This document shows, one piece after another, positions 51,065-60,252 of a stretch of 64,000 bases of DNA. The stretch's first letter is position 1. The number at the start of each line of letters is the position of its first letter. The notes beneath the pieces were generated by a model. That model made no database searches. It saw nothing but the letters and a program-made list of their open reading frames with translations, and was not told the origin of the DNA. The DNA comes from Gemmobacter sp. (GTDB lineage Bacteria; Pseudomonadota; Alphaproteobacteria; Rhodobacterales; Rhodobacteraceae), in NCBI RefSeq assembly GCF_034676705.1, contig NZ_JAUCBS010000009.1:124001-188000 (forward strand), given 5' to 3'. The position numbers were made by a program, and so were the translations under genes.

Positions 51065-52161
51065 GCTATTTCCTCTATCATTCGATCGGCACCTTTGCCG
51101 GCAAGGAGGCGGCGGTGAACCGCGCGCTGGCCGGTTTCACCCAGGCCTGGTGCGCCGAGGACGATGGCCAGTGGCCCGATGCCATGGCCCGGCGCGGCGC
51201 CTTCATCGAGGCGTGGCAACGGCTGATCGGCGCGCCGGATGGCAGCCTGACCCTGGCCGAAAGCGTGACGGGTGCGCTGTATTCGCTGATGCGCGGCCTG
51301 CCGGAAACCCGGCTGGCCGGCGGCGTGGTGCTGGTGGCGCAGGATTGCTTTCCCAGCCTGCATTTCCTGCTGGCCGAACTGGGGCGCCGCATCGGCTTTA
51401 GCCTGCGCACCGTCGCGCCGACCGGCGGCCGCGCCTATGTGACCGATGATGATTTTCTGGCCGGCTGGGGCCCCGAGGTGCGGCTGGCGCTGATCACCTG
51501 GGTCACCTCGACCGCCTCGCATATGGCCGACCTGGACCGCCTGCTGGACCATGGCCGCCGGATGGGCAGCCTGATCGGGGTGGACGTGACGCAAGGCGTC
51601 GGCATCCGCCCCTATGTGGCGCAGGCCGATTTCACCGTGGGGTCGTCGCTGAAATGGCTGTGCGGCGTATCGGGCGCCGGGGTGTTGCAGGTGATGCCGG
51701 GGCTGCTGGCCGACTGCCACCCGGAATTCCGTGGCTGGTTCAGCCAGGCGAACCCGTTTTCCTGGGATCTGGATGCCTTCGCCTTTGCCCCCGATGCGCG
51801 GCGGTTCGACAATGGCACGCCGAACGTGCTGCCGGCGGTCGCCAGCCAGCCGGGGCTGGACCATGTGCTGCAAACCGGCGTTCCGGCGCTGGCCGCGCAT
51901 AACCGCGCGCTGACCGGGCTGCTGGTGCAGGGCGCGGCGGACCTTGGCCTGCCGCTTGCCTCGCCCGCCGATGCCGACCGGCGCGGCGGCAGCGTGATGC
52001 TGCGCCTGCCCGGCAATGCCGCCGCCCTTGTCGATGACCTGCGCCACCAGGGCATCCACACCGATGCGCGGGGGGCCGTGCTGCGCCTGTCGCCGGGCAG
52101 CGTGACGACGGTCGATCACTGCAACGAACTGCTGCAAGCCCTCAGGGGGCATGCAGGATAA
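51061..52161 (+). CDS. Class V aminotransferase-fold PLP enzyme
   Basis: A 366-residue PLP enzyme of the class V (kynureninase/cysteine desulfurase-like) group. Asp175 in GVDVTQGVG and Schiff-base Lys198 in VGSSLKWLCG are present, followed by RRFDNGTPN. It could transaminate or cleave an amino acid released by the M20 peptidase, with which it is translationally coupled. The exact reaction is not evident. The gene is convergent with the class I aminotransferase, separated by the second copy of the terminator repeat. Confidence 0.85.
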   Translation: MSYFLYHSIGTFAGKEAAVNRALAGFTQAWCAEDDGQWPDAMARRGAFIEAWQRLIGAPDGSLTLAESVTGALYSLMRGLPETRLAGGVVLVAQDCFPSLHFLLAELGRRIGFSLRTVAPTGGRAYVTDDDFLAGWGPEVRLALITWVTSTASHMADLDRLLDHGRRMGSLIGVDVTQGVGIRPYVAQADFTVGSSLKWLCGVSGAGVLQVMPGLLADCHPEFRGWFSQANPFSWDLDAFAFAPDARRFDNGTPNVLPAVASQPGLDHVLQTGVPALAAHNRALTGLLVQGAADLGLPLASPADADRRGGSVMLRLPGNAAALVDDLRHQGIHTDARGAVLRLSPGSVTTVDHCNELLQALRGHAG

Positions 52162-52205
52162 TCCCGCGGCCCCTCTATCATCTTGCCCGAAATACCCCGG
52201 GGGGT

Positions 52206-52225
52206 CCGGGGGGCTGGCCCCCCGG
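52206..52225 (-). terminator. Hairpin of dispersed intergenic repeat, copy 2
   Basis: CCGGGGGG-CTGG-CCCCCCGG, an 8-bp stem with the same CTGG loop as copy 1 (3099-3116). The stem is one pair longer, a matched change on both arms. The flanks CGAAATACCCCGGGG (from 52189) and CCCGCCCCGC are shared. Read on the minus strand it follows the aminotransferase stop by about 22 bp and is trailed by GGGGTATTTCG, as in copy 1. Confidence 0.65.
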
Positions 52226-52247
52226 CGCTTCCCGCCCCGCGCGCCGC

Positions 52248-53417
52248 TTACAGGCTGCCAAAGAACCGCTGCATCCGGTCCATCGCCTCGGTGATGTCGC
52301 CTTCGGACAACGAGCCGAAGCACACCCGCAGGTGCCCTTCGCCGGTCGGGCCGTAAAAGCTGCCCGCCTCGACCACCACGCCGGTGTCCTCCAGCAGCTT
52401 TTCCGCCACCGCCTGCGAGGTCAGGCCCGTCTGGCGAATGTCGGGGAACGCATAGATGGTGCCCTGCGGCCAGGCGCAGCGCACGCCGGCCATCTGGTTC
52501 AGCCGGCTGACCACGATGTCGCGCTTGGTCTTGTCCTCGGCCACCAGCCCGGCCAGCACCGCAGGGTCGCCGGTCAGCGCCGCGGTGGCGCCATCCTGGA
52601 TGAAGGTGTTGACATGGGTCACATCGTTCGCGGTGATCTTCAGCAGCCCGCCAATCGCCCAGCCCGGCGCGACCATATAGCCGATGCGCCAGCCGTCCAT
52701 CGCGTAGCTTTTGGTAAAGGCGAACATGCTGATCGTCCGCTCCTCCATCCCCGGCAGGGCCGCGATCGAGATATGTTCGGCGCTGTCGAACAGGATGTCT
52801 TCATACACCTCGTCCGAGATCACCAGCAGGTCATGCTTGATCGCCAGATCCGCCAGTCCCTGCAACTCGGCGCGGGAATAGACGCGGCCGGTGGGGTTGC
52901 AGGGGTTGATCAGCACGATCATCTTGGTGCGCGGGGTGATCTTTGCCTCGATCCGCGCGGGGTCGATGGCGAAATCGTTGTCGGCATCCAGGCCCGCCGT
53001 CACCACCTTGCCGCCGGCCAGTTCGATCTTGCCGATATGCTGCGGGTAATAGGGTTCCAGCAGGATCGCCTCGTCGCCGTCGTCGATCAGCGCCATGATC
53101 GCGGCATAGGACGCGTGGGTCAGCCCGTTGGTGACGATGATCCGGTCCACCGGCACATCCAGCCCGTTCTTGCGCTTCAGCTTGTCGCGTGCCGCTTCAC
53201 GAAAGTGCAGTTCGCCCGGCAGGTTGGAATAATGCACCTTGCCAGCGTTCAGCGCGTCGATGGTGGCCTGTTTGATATGCGCGGGCGTGTCGGCGTGGGG
53301 CATCCCCACCTCCATCCGCAGCAGGGGCCGGCCCTGCGCGGCCAGCGCGGCGGCCCGGCCGAACATTCCGAACGATTTGCCAGAGGTTTCAGTGATGCGG
53401 CGGGCAAGATAGGGCAT
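52248..53417 (-). CDS. Class I/II pyridoxal phosphate aminotransferase
   Basis: A 389-residue fold-type I aminotransferase from ATG 53417. VHYSNLPGELHFREAA, INPCNPTGRVYSRAEL, SDEVYEDILF and the Schiff-base Lys236 in FAFTKSYAMDGWRIGY are the AspC/AlaT-like family marks, and the substrate-carboxylate Arg is in HLRVCFG. It should convert an amino acid to its 2-oxoacid. In-frame TTG and GTG starts at 53429 and 53426 are less likely. The promoter region carries ATCATTTGATCA at 53440-53451. Confidence 0.92.
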   Translation of the reverse strand: MPYLARRITETSGKSFGMFGRAAALAAQGRPLLRMEVGMPHADTPAHIKQATIDALNAGKVHYSNLPGELHFREAARDKLKRKNGLDVPVDRIIVTNGLTHASYAAIMALIDDGDEAILLEPYYPQHIGKIELAGGKVVTAGLDADNDFAIDPARIEAKITPRTKMIVLINPCNPTGRVYSRAELQGLADLAIKHDLLVISDEVYEDILFDSAEHISIAALPGMEERTISMFAFTKSYAMDGWRIGYMVAPGWAIGGLLKITANDVTHVNTFIQDGATAALTGDPAVLAGLVAEDKTKRDIVVSRLNQMAGVRCAWPQGTIYAFPDIRQTGLTSQAVAEKLLEDTGVVVEAGSFYGPTGEGHLRVCFGSLSEGDITEAMDRMQRFFGSL

Positions 53418-53439
53418 GGGGGTCACCAACTAGGATTGG

Positions 53440-53451
53440 ATCATTTGATCA
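53440..53451. promoter_or_regulatory. ATCATTTGATCA motif upstream of aminotransferase gene
   Basis: Identical over 12 bases to the site at 62289-62300, and sharing TTTGATCACAT with the site at 55747-55757. It lies 23 bp before the aminotransferase start, positioned to block transcription. ATCA-TT-TGAT inside it is an inverted repeat. Candidate GntR operator. Confidence 0.65.
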
Positions 53452-53483
53452 CATGGTTGCCGTCGCAAGTCAAGCCGTTTCCG

Positions 53484-54563
53484 TCAGTCGTCGAACCGCT
53501 GGCCGCCGATCCAGCAGCCGACCAGCCGCAGTTGCGTCCCGTCCGGATCCAGCACCGTCACATCGGCCAGCGCGCCGGGCCGCAAGCTGCCCAGATCGTC
53601 GCGCCGCAGGAACGCGGCGGGGCGGGCGGTGGTGCGGGCGATCACCTCGGGCAATGGCAGGCCGATGGCCAGCAGCTTGGACATCACGGTCAGCAGGTGA
53701 AAATTCTCGCCATCCACGCACATCGCATGCAGGTCGGACGAGATGAAATCGGCCACGAACCCCAGATCGGCCATGCGTCGCGCGACATCATGGTCATAGG
53801 AAATCGTCCCGTGACCAATATCGAACAGCACCCCACGGTCGCGCGCGGCAAGGGCGGCGGGCAGGATACGGCCGTCGGGGCGCAGCAGGCTGTTGGGAAA
53901 GCCCTTGTTGGTATGGGTCAGCACATCGCCCGGGCGCAGCCGGTCCAGCACCTCGCGCCCCGTTGGCGGCACATAGTCGATATGCGCCATCACCGGCACA
54001 CCGGCCGCGCCCGCCACCTCCAGCGCCATGTCCAGCGGCGCAATCCCGCTGGCGCCCGAGGCATAGGATCCCAGCCGCACCTTGACGCCCACGATGGTAT
54101 CGCGGTTTTCCTGCACCACGCGCAGGCATTCCGCCATGTCCAGCAGGCGCAGATCCGATGCCTCGCCAAACATCAGCCCGGGTTTCCAGGCAAAGATCCC
54201 GGCGTAAGAGATGTTGAGAAAGGCGAAAATCCGCATCGGCCCCGGCGCGATCACATGGTCGCGGAATCCGGCAAAGTTCGACGCGCCGGCGCTGCCGGCA
54301 TCCACCAGGGTCGTTGCCCCGCTCATCCGCGTCACCGCCAGCGGGTCAAGCGCCAGCGAGGTGCCACCGCGATAGACATGGGTATGCAGGTCTATCAGGC
54401 CGGGCGTCACGATCCGGCCCGTCACATCCACCATCTGTTGCCCGGTCAGCCCCGGCCCCACGGCGGCCACGCGGCCGGCCGTCACGGCCACATCTGCCGG
54501 CCCGTCGAACCCGTTGGCCGGGTCGATCACCCGGCCCCCCTTGAACACCAGATCGTGCGTCAT
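53484..54563 (-). CDS. Amidohydrolase/deacetylase-family metallohydrolase
   Basis: A 359-residue amidohydrolase-superfamily enzyme. The first metal site is LIDLHTHVYRGG, the carboxylated Lys is in IVGVKVRLG, and later metal residues lie in VMAHIDYVPPTG, LTHTNKGF and ISSDLHAM. It resembles the dihydroorotase-like deacetylase subgroup whose characterised members remove acyl groups from N-acetyl-D-amino acids and related compounds. Its start overlaps the argE stop by 4 bp. Together with the DadA-like enzyme it hints at D-amino-acid derivatives as substrates. Confidence 0.87.
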   Translation of the reverse strand: MTHDLVFKGGRVIDPANGFDGPADVAVTAGRVAAVGPGLTGQQMVDVTGRIVTPGLIDLHTHVYRGGTSLALDPLAVTRMSGATTLVDAGSAGASNFAGFRDHVIAPGPMRIFAFLNISYAGIFAWKPGLMFGEASDLRLLDMAECLRVVQENRDTIVGVKVRLGSYASGASGIAPLDMALEVAGAAGVPVMAHIDYVPPTGREVLDRLRPGDVLTHTNKGFPNSLLRPDGRILPAALAARDRGVLFDIGHGTISYDHDVARRMADLGFVADFISSDLHAMCVDGENFHLLTVMSKLLAIGLPLPEVIARTTARPAAFLRRDDLGSLRPGALADVTVLDPDGTQLRLVGCWIGGQRFDD

Positions 54564-55723
54564 GCCCGTTCGCCTGTGCAGCTGTCGGTCAGCTGGTCCA
54601 GAAACGCGATGCAGCGCTCCAGCATGGCGACCTGGACATATTCATCGGGCTGGTGCGGTTGCGAATTTTCGCCCGGCCCGATCACCAGCGACGGGATGCC
54701 TTGCAGGGTAAAGATGCCCGCCTCGGTCCCGCCGGATTTGGTCAGCGCCTGCTGGGTGCCGGTCAGGTCCAGCATCTCGCGCAGGATCGCTGCATCGCTG
54801 ACCGGGTTCAGCGGCGGGATGCGGGCCTGGGTGATGAAGTCGATCCCCGCATCCGGGCTGATCCGCTTCATCGCCGGTTCAAGGCTGCGGGCGAATGCCT
54901 TCATCCGGTCCAGCACGGCAAGGTCGCTGTCGGGCGGGCTGCCGGGGGTGATGCGCATTTCCCAAAAGAACTCGCAATCCTCGGCCACGATATTGCCGTG
55001 CAGGCCGCCGCGGATCTGGTTGACCTGGATCGTCGAATAGGGCGGCGTTGCGGCCGCGTAACGCGGGCCATCGCGCATGTCGTCGCGGATGCGGTTGATT
55101 TCGGCCACCACCTCGGCTGCGATCATCACCGCGTTGACGTATTTGTCGGGCTGCGAGGAATGGCCGGGCACCCCCTTGACCTTGCACCAGCCGATCAGCC
55201 CGCCCTTGTGGGCATTCGCCACATGCATTTCGGTGGGTTCGCCGATCACGGCAAGGCGGGGTTTCATATGGCTTTTGCCAATCCAGTCCGCCATGTCCCA
55301 GACGCCGGTGCAGCCGACCTCCTCGTCGTAGGAAAAGGCGAAATGCACGGGCCGCGTCAGCTTTTTCGCGGCGATGGCCGGCAGGGCGGCCAGGCAGCAG
55401 GCGATGAAGCCCTGCATGTCGCTGGACCCCCGGCCGATCAGCCGGCCGTTTTCCACCCGCGCCACCCAGGGATCGGCCGTCCAGGTCTGCCCTTCGCAGG
55501 GAACCACATCGGTATGGCCGCTGAGCAGCACGCCGCCGGGCACCTCGGGGCCCAGGGTCAGCAGCAGGCTGGCCTTTTGCCCGGTCGGGTCGGGAAAGCG
55601 GCGGGCGGTGACACCATATGGCTTGGCGGTTTCCTCGATCCAGTCCAGCAGCGGCAGGTTCGACCCCGCGCTGATCGTGCGGAACGAGATGATCCTTGCC
55701 AGCAGCTCTGTCACATCGGCCAT
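54560..55723 (-). CDS. argE: Acetylornithine deacetylase-type M20 peptidase
   Basis: A 387-residue M20/ArgE-family hydrolase: LLSGHTDVVPCEGQ with His/Asp metal ligands, GRGSSDMQGFIACCLAA with the bridging Asp, SYDEEVGCTG with the Glu pair and VIGEPTEMHVA. ArgE removes acetyl from N2-acetylornithine, but in this catabolic setting it may act on other N-acyl amino acids. AAGGAA lies 7 bases before ATG 55723. It is the first gene of a minus-strand pair with the amidohydrolase and diverges from the M19 dipeptidase. Confidence 0.9.
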   Translation of the reverse strand: MADVTELLARIISFRTISAGSNLPLLDWIEETAKPYGVTARRFPDPTGQKASLLLTLGPEVPGGVLLSGHTDVVPCEGQTWTADPWVARVENGRLIGRGSSDMQGFIACCLAALPAIAAKKLTRPVHFAFSYDEEVGCTGVWDMADWIGKSHMKPRLAVIGEPTEMHVANAHKGGLIGWCKVKGVPGHSSQPDKYVNAVMIAAEVVAEINRIRDDMRDGPRYAAATPPYSTIQVNQIRGGLHGNIVAEDCEFFWEMRITPGSPPDSDLAVLDRMKAFARSLEPAMKRISPDAGIDFITQARIPPLNPVSDAAILREMLDLTGTQQALTKSGGTEAGIFTLQGIPSLVIGPGENSQPHQPDEYVQVAMLERCIAFLDQLTDSCTGERA

Positions 55724-55742
55724 GGTGCATTTCCTTCTGTTG

Positions 55743-55757
55743 ATTGTTTGATCACAT
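55743..55757. promoter_or_regulatory. TTTGATCACAT motif in argE/dipeptidase divergent promoter
   Basis: ATTGTTTGATCACAT lies in the 95-bp gap between divergent argE-like and M19 dipeptidase genes, 20 bp before the argE start and 62 bp before the dipeptidase start. It shares TTTGATCACAT with the site before the aminotransferase gene. One operator could control both directions. Confidence 0.62.
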
Positions 55758-55818
55758 ATTGCATTGCCGGGTTTTTCAAGTTCAAACTTCCTGCGTCGCG
55801 CGAAAACAGGAGTCGCCC

Positions 55819-57003
55819 ATGCCCACGGCACAGGATCCGCATCTGGAACGGGCCTTGGCCCTGTTGGAGAAGTTTCCCCTGATCGACGGGCACAACGACC
55901 TGCCCATGCGCATCCGGCTGGACACTGCGGCCAAGGGCGATCCGCGCCGGTTCGACATGGCCCGCCACCACCCCGAAGGCGACACCGACCTGCCGCGCCT
56001 GCGGGCGGGCCGCGTTTCGGCGCAGGTGTTCGCCTGTTCGCCCCCCAAACGGCGCGGCCAGTTCGCCGTGATGACGCTGGAGATGATCGACATCATCCAC
56101 CGCATGATCGAGGCCTGGCCGCAGGATTTCGTGCTGGCGACCACGGCGGAAACGATCCTGACCGCCAAGGCCGAAGGACGCATCGCCGCGATCATCGCGG
56201 TCGAAGGCGGGCTGGGGCTGGAAAACAGCCTGGCGCCCTTGCGCGCCTGGCACGCGCTGGGGGCGCGGCTGATGACGCTGTGCCATAACGACGGGCTGGA
56301 TTGGGTCGATTCCGCGACCGATGCTCCGCGCCATGGCGGCCTGACCGCCTTTGGCCGCGCGGTGGTCGCCGAACTGAACCGGCTGGGCATGATCGTCGAT
56401 CTGGCGCATGCGGCGCCATCGGTCATGCATCAGGTGCTGGATCTGTCGGCGGCGCCGGTGCTGTTTTCGCATTCCAATGCGCTGGCCCTGTGCGACCATC
56501 CGCGCAACGTGCCCGACGATGTGCTGGACCGGCTGCGCGCCAAGGATGCGGTGGTGATGGCCACGTTCATTCCCGCCTTCCTGAACCAGCCATCGCGCGA
56601 CTGGCTGAAACAGCTGGAAGACCCCTGGGGCAAGGCGCCGGAAAACCAGCCCGTGACCGCCGCCTATATCGCCGCGCACGAGGCGGTGGCAGGCCCCTGG
56701 CCGGTGGGGGACATGGCCGACCTGGTGGCGCATGTCGAATATATCGCGCAGCGGGTGGGGGTGGCCCATGTGGGCATCGGCTGCGATTTCTACCCCGGCC
56801 CCATGCCCGACGGGCTGAAGGATGCCGCCTGCTATCCGCATATCCTGGCAGCACTTCTGCGCAACGGCTGGTCGGATGACGCGATCGCCGCCATTGCCTG
56901 TGGCAACTTCCTGCGCCTGTTCCGTCAGGTCGAGGCGGTGGGGGCCGACCTGCGCCGCAGCCAGGGGCCGATCATCGGCCGGGTCGAGGATCTGGACGCA
57001 TGA
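55819..57003 (+). CDS. Membrane dipeptidase (renal dipeptidase, peptidase M19)
   Basis: A 394-residue M19 zinc dipeptidase. The dizinc ligands are visible: His25 and Asp27 in LIDGHNDLP, bridging Glu129 in AVEGG, His197 in VDLAH and His218 in FSHSN. M19 enzymes accept dipeptides with a D-residue at the C-terminal position. AGGAG at 55808-55812 precedes ATG 55819 by 6 bases. No signal peptide, so it should work in the cytoplasm on imported dipeptides. The stop overlaps the DadA-like gene (ATGA). Confidence 0.93.
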   Translation: MPTAQDPHLERALALLEKFPLIDGHNDLPMRIRLDTAAKGDPRRFDMARHHPEGDTDLPRLRAGRVSAQVFACSPPKRRGQFAVMTLEMIDIIHRMIEAWPQDFVLATTAETILTAKAEGRIAAIIAVEGGLGLENSLAPLRAWHALGARLMTLCHNDGLDWVDSATDAPRHGGLTAFGRAVVAELNRLGMIVDLAHAAPSVMHQVLDLSAAPVLFSHSNALALCDHPRNVPDDVLDRLRAKDAVVMATFIPAFLNQPSRDWLKQLEDPWGKAPENQPVTAAYIAAHEAVAGPWPVGDMADLVAHVEYIAQRVGVAHVGIGCDFYPGPMPDGLKDAACYPHILAALLRNGWSDDAIAAIACGNFLRLFRQVEAVGADLRRSQGPIIGRVEDLDA

Positions 57004-58229
57004 CCACGCTGGTTCTGGGCGCCGGAATTGCCGGGGTGGCCGCCGCGCTGCATCTTCAGGCGCGCGGCGTGCCGGTGGTGCTGGTGGACCGGGGCCTGCC
57101 GGGGGGCGAAACCAGCTATGGCAATGCCGGGCTGATCGAGATGTCGACCGCCTTTCCCCATCCTTGCCCGCAGGATCTGCGGACCCTTGGCCGCTATGCG
57201 CTGAACATCGCGCCGGATCTGCGCTGGCAGCCGGGCGGTTTGATGGCGATGGCGGGGGGGCTCTATGGCTATTGGCGCAATTCGCGCCCCGACCGGATTG
57301 CCGGGATCGGCGCCAGCTTCCGCAAGCTGATGGGGCAGGCGCTGGCCGAACACCGGGCGCTGGCCGATCAGGCGGGCGCGGCCGATCTGCTGCGCCCCAT
57401 CGGCTGGCTGGAACTGCTGGACGATCCCCGCGCCCTGGCCGAGGATCGTCAGGCGCAGGTGGCGGAGTATGGAATACAGGTCGAACGGCTGGACAGAGAC
57501 GCCTTGCAGGAGATGGAGCCGCATTTGCGCCGGCCGTTCGCCGGGGCGTTTCACTGGCATGGAACGGTGTCGATCAGCGATCCGGGCAGCTATGTGGCCC
57601 GGTTGGCCGCGTTGTTCCGCACCCGGGGGGGCGAGGTGGTGCAGGCCGAGGTTGCGGGCCTGACGCCGGCGGCCGCCGGCTGGCAGGTGCGCACCCGTCA
57701 GGGCCGGATCGACGCCGCGCAGGTCGTCGTCGCGCTGGGACCGTGGAGCGGCGATCTGCTGCGCCCGCTGGGGCTGCGGGTGCCGATGTTGTTCAAGCGC
57801 GGCTATCACCGTCATTTCGCCACTCTGCCGGGCACGACCCTGACCCATCCGGTGCATGTGCCGGGCAGCGGCCATCTGGTGGTGCCGATGGCGCAGGGCA
57901 TCCGGGTGCTGACGGGGGTGGAACTGGCCCACCGCGACGCCCCGCCCGACCTGCGCCAGATCCGCGCGGCCGAGGCGGCGGCACGGGCCTATCTGCCGAT
58001 CGGGGACGCACTGGATGATCCCTGGCTGGGCAGCCGGCCCTGCCTGCCCGACATGCTGCCGGTGATCGGCCCGGCCCGCGGGCAACGGGGGCTGTGGTGC
58101 CTGTTCGGCCATGGCCATCATGGCCTGACACAGGGGCCGGCCAGCGGCCGCCTGCTGGCCGAACTGATGACGGGCGGGCAACCGTTCCTGGACCCCGCCC
58201 GCTTTGCGCCATCACGGCTGGGGTTGTAG
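57000..58229 (+). CDS. FAD-dependent D-amino-acid dehydrogenase-like oxidoreductase (DadA family)
   Basis: A 409-residue DAO-family flavoprotein. The FAD fold is TLVLGAGIAGVAAALHL at the very N-terminus. GGETSYGNAGLIEMS and the C-terminal GLWCLFGHGHHGLTQGPASG resemble DadA, which oxidatively deaminates D-amino acids and feeds electrons to the respiratory chain. It is co-translated with the M19 dipeptidase, so it likely oxidises the D-residue that enzyme releases. No ribosome binding site of its own is needed given the 4-bp overlap. Confidence 0.9.
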   Translation: MTTLVLGAGIAGVAAALHLQARGVPVVLVDRGLPGGETSYGNAGLIEMSTAFPHPCPQDLRTLGRYALNIAPDLRWQPGGLMAMAGGLYGYWRNSRPDRIAGIGASFRKLMGQALAEHRALADQAGAADLLRPIGWLELLDDPRALAEDRQAQVAEYGIQVERLDRDALQEMEPHLRRPFAGAFHWHGTVSISDPGSYVARLAALFRTRGGEVVQAEVAGLTPAAAGWQVRTRQGRIDAAQVVVALGPWSGDLLRPLGLRVPMLFKRGYHRHFATLPGTTLTHPVHVPGSGHLVVPMAQGIRVLTGVELAHRDAPPDLRQIRAAEAAARAYLPIGDALDDPWLGSRPCLPDMLPVIGPARGQRGLWCLFGHGHHGLTQGPASGRLLAELMTGGQPFLDPARFAPSRLGL

Positions 58230-58238
58230 CGGCGGGGG

Positions 58239-59258
58239 CTACCCCGCCACCCCTTCGCCGATCAGGTCGCAGGCCGCCAGTCGGCCGCCCGGCAATTCAC
58301 GCAAGGCCGGCCGCCGCGTGGCGCAGGCGGGCACCGCCACCGTGCAGCGCGGGTGGAAATGGCAGCCCGACGGCGGGTTCAGGGGCGATGGCATTTCGCC
58401 CTTGATGCCGGCGAACTGGCGCTTTTTCGGCTCCAGCCGCGGCACCTCGGCCAGCAAGGCGCGGGTATAGGGGTGCTGGGGCGCGGCGAACAGTTCTTCG
58501 GACCCGGCCAGTTCCACCACGCGGCCCAGATACATCACCGCGATGCGGTCCGAGATATGCTGCACCACGCCCAGATCGTGGCTGACGAAAATATAGGTCA
58601 GCCCCATCTCGGCCCGCAGATCCATGAACAGGTTCAGGATCTGCGACTGGATCGACACATCCAGCGCCGCGGTGGATTCGTCGCAGATCAGCACGCGCGG
58701 CTTCACCGCCAGCGCCCGGGCAATGCCGATGCGCGCCCGCTGTCCGCCGGAAAACTGGTGGGCATAGAGGTAGCGGCTGGAAGGATCGAGGCCGACCCGC
58801 TCCATCATCTCGCAGACATAGCCGTCCTGGTCGGCGGGCTTGATCAGGCCATGGGCCACCGGCGCCTCGCCGATGATGTCCACCACCCGCAGGCGCGGGT
58901 TCAGCGAGGCCATGGGATCCTGGAACACCATCTGCACCGCCAGCCCGGCGCGGCGGCGGTCGGCGGCCGACATGCCGGCCAGATCGACGCCCTGATACCG
59001 GATCGTCCCCGAGGTGGGCGACAGGATGCCGCTGATCATGCGCGCCAGCGTGGACTTGCCGCAGCCGGATTCGCCGACAAGGCCCAGCACCTCGCCCTGT
59101 TTCACGCTGAAGCTGACATCATCCACCGCCCGGACGCGGGGGGGCAGGGGGCTGCCCACCAGCTTGTGGGCGATGCGGGCGGCAATGTCGGGCTTGCGGG
59201 CAAAGATGCGGCCGACGCCGTTCAGATCAAGGATGGGGGATGCGGTCATGGCAGTCAT
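58239..59258 (-). CDS. dppF: Dipeptide ABC importer ATPase (DppF-like)
   Basis: A 339-residue ATPase with Walker A GESGCGKSTLARM, Q-loop VFQDPMASLNPRLRV, signature FSGGQRARIGIARAL, DESTAALDVSI and VSHDLGVVQ. The signature RA and the DESTAALD Walker B differ slightly from the usual RQ and DEPTSALD. A Cys-rich oligopeptide C-terminal domain follows (CHFHPRCTVAVPAC). It overlaps dppD by 4 bp and ends 9 bp from the convergent DadA-like gene. Confidence 0.93.
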   Translation of the reverse strand: MTAMTASPILDLNGVGRIFARKPDIAARIAHKLVGSPLPPRVRAVDDVSFSVKQGEVLGLVGESGCGKSTLARMISGILSPTSGTIRYQGVDLAGMSAADRRRAGLAVQMVFQDPMASLNPRLRVVDIIGEAPVAHGLIKPADQDGYVCEMMERVGLDPSSRYLYAHQFSGGQRARIGIARALAVKPRVLICDESTAALDVSIQSQILNLFMDLRAEMGLTYIFVSHDLGVVQHISDRIAVMYLGRVVELAGSEELFAAPQHPYTRALLAEVPRLEPKKRQFAGIKGEMPSPLNPPSGCHFHPRCTVAVPACATRRPALRELPGGRLAACDLIGEGVAG

Positions 59259-60241
59259 CCTTGGGCCATAGCGGCGGTCAGCGGGTGGTGGCAGGCCACG
59301 GTGCGGCCGGCGACCGGGCGCGGGGCCGGCACATCGGCCCGGCAGGTGGCATCGGCATGGGCGCAGCGCGGGTGGAACGGGCAGCCCGTCGGCATCGCCA
59401 CCAGCGAGGGCGTGGACCCGGGGATCTGCGCCAGCCGCGCCCCCCGCCGGTTCCGGCTGGGCACGGATGCGATCAGGCCAAAGGTATAGGGATGGCGCGG
59501 ATCGGCCAGAATGTCGGCCACCGTCCCGGTTTCCACGATGCGGCCAGCATACATCACCGCGATGCGGTCGGCCAGACCGGCGACGACCGACAGGTCATGC
59601 GTGATCCAGACCAGCGCCGTGCCGGTTTCGGCCGCCAGCTGCTGCACCTCGCCCAGAACCTGGCTTTGGATGGTCACATCCAGCGCGGTGGTGGGTTCAT
59701 CGGCGATCAGCACGGCGGGGCGGTTCAAGAGGGCAATGGCAATCGCCAGCCGCTGCCGCATGCCGCCGGAAAACTGGTGCGGATAGCCGACCAGCCGTTC
59801 TTCGGGCGACGGAATGCCCACGGCGGCCAGCGCGGAAATGCATTTGGCGCGCGCCGCCTTGTCCGAGATCGCGCGGTCATGGGCGCGCAACGCCTCGATC
59901 ATCTGGGTATCGACGCGCAGCACGGGGTTCAGCGTGGTCGACGGATCCTGAAAGATCATCGAGATCTCGCGCCCGCGCAGCTTGCGCAACTGGCGTTCGG
60001 GCAGGCCGACCAGTTCGTGGCCGTTCACCTTGACCGACCCCGATACGATGCGGCCGGGCGGGTCGATCAGGCCCATGGTGGCAAGCCCGGTGATGGACTT
60101 GCCCGACCCGGATTCCCCGACAAGGCCCAGCACCTCGCCCGGCATGACGTGAAAGTCGATCCCGCGCACCGCGGCCAGATCGCCGCGACGGGTGGCAAAG
60201 GAAACGGCAAGGTTGGTGACCTGCAGGGCGGGTTGGCTCAT
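59255..60241 (-). CDS. dppD: Dipeptide ABC importer ATPase (DppD-like)
   Basis: A 328-residue ATPase: GESGSGKSITGLA, IFQDPSTTLNPVLRV, FSGGMRQRLAIAIAL, DEPTTALDVTI and ITHDLSVVAG, then the C-terminal CPFHPRCAHADATC. ATG 60241 has AAGGGG 6 bases upstream; the frame begins at GTG 60256. It works with the DppF-like ATPase as a heterodimer on the two permeases. Confidence 0.93.
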   Translation of the reverse strand: MSQPALQVTNLAVSFATRRGDLAAVRGIDFHVMPGEVLGLVGESGSGKSITGLATMGLIDPPGRIVSGSVKVNGHELVGLPERQLRKLRGREISMIFQDPSTTLNPVLRVDTQMIEALRAHDRAISDKAARAKCISALAAVGIPSPEERLVGYPHQFSGGMRQRLAIAIALLNRPAVLIADEPTTALDVTIQSQVLGEVQQLAAETGTALVWITHDLSVVAGLADRIAVMYAGRIVETGTVADILADPRHPYTFGLIASVPSRNRRGARLAQIPGSTPSLVAMPTGCPFHPRCAHADATCRADVPAPRPVAGRTVACHHPLTAAMAQG

Positions 60242-60252
60242 GTCAGGCCCCT

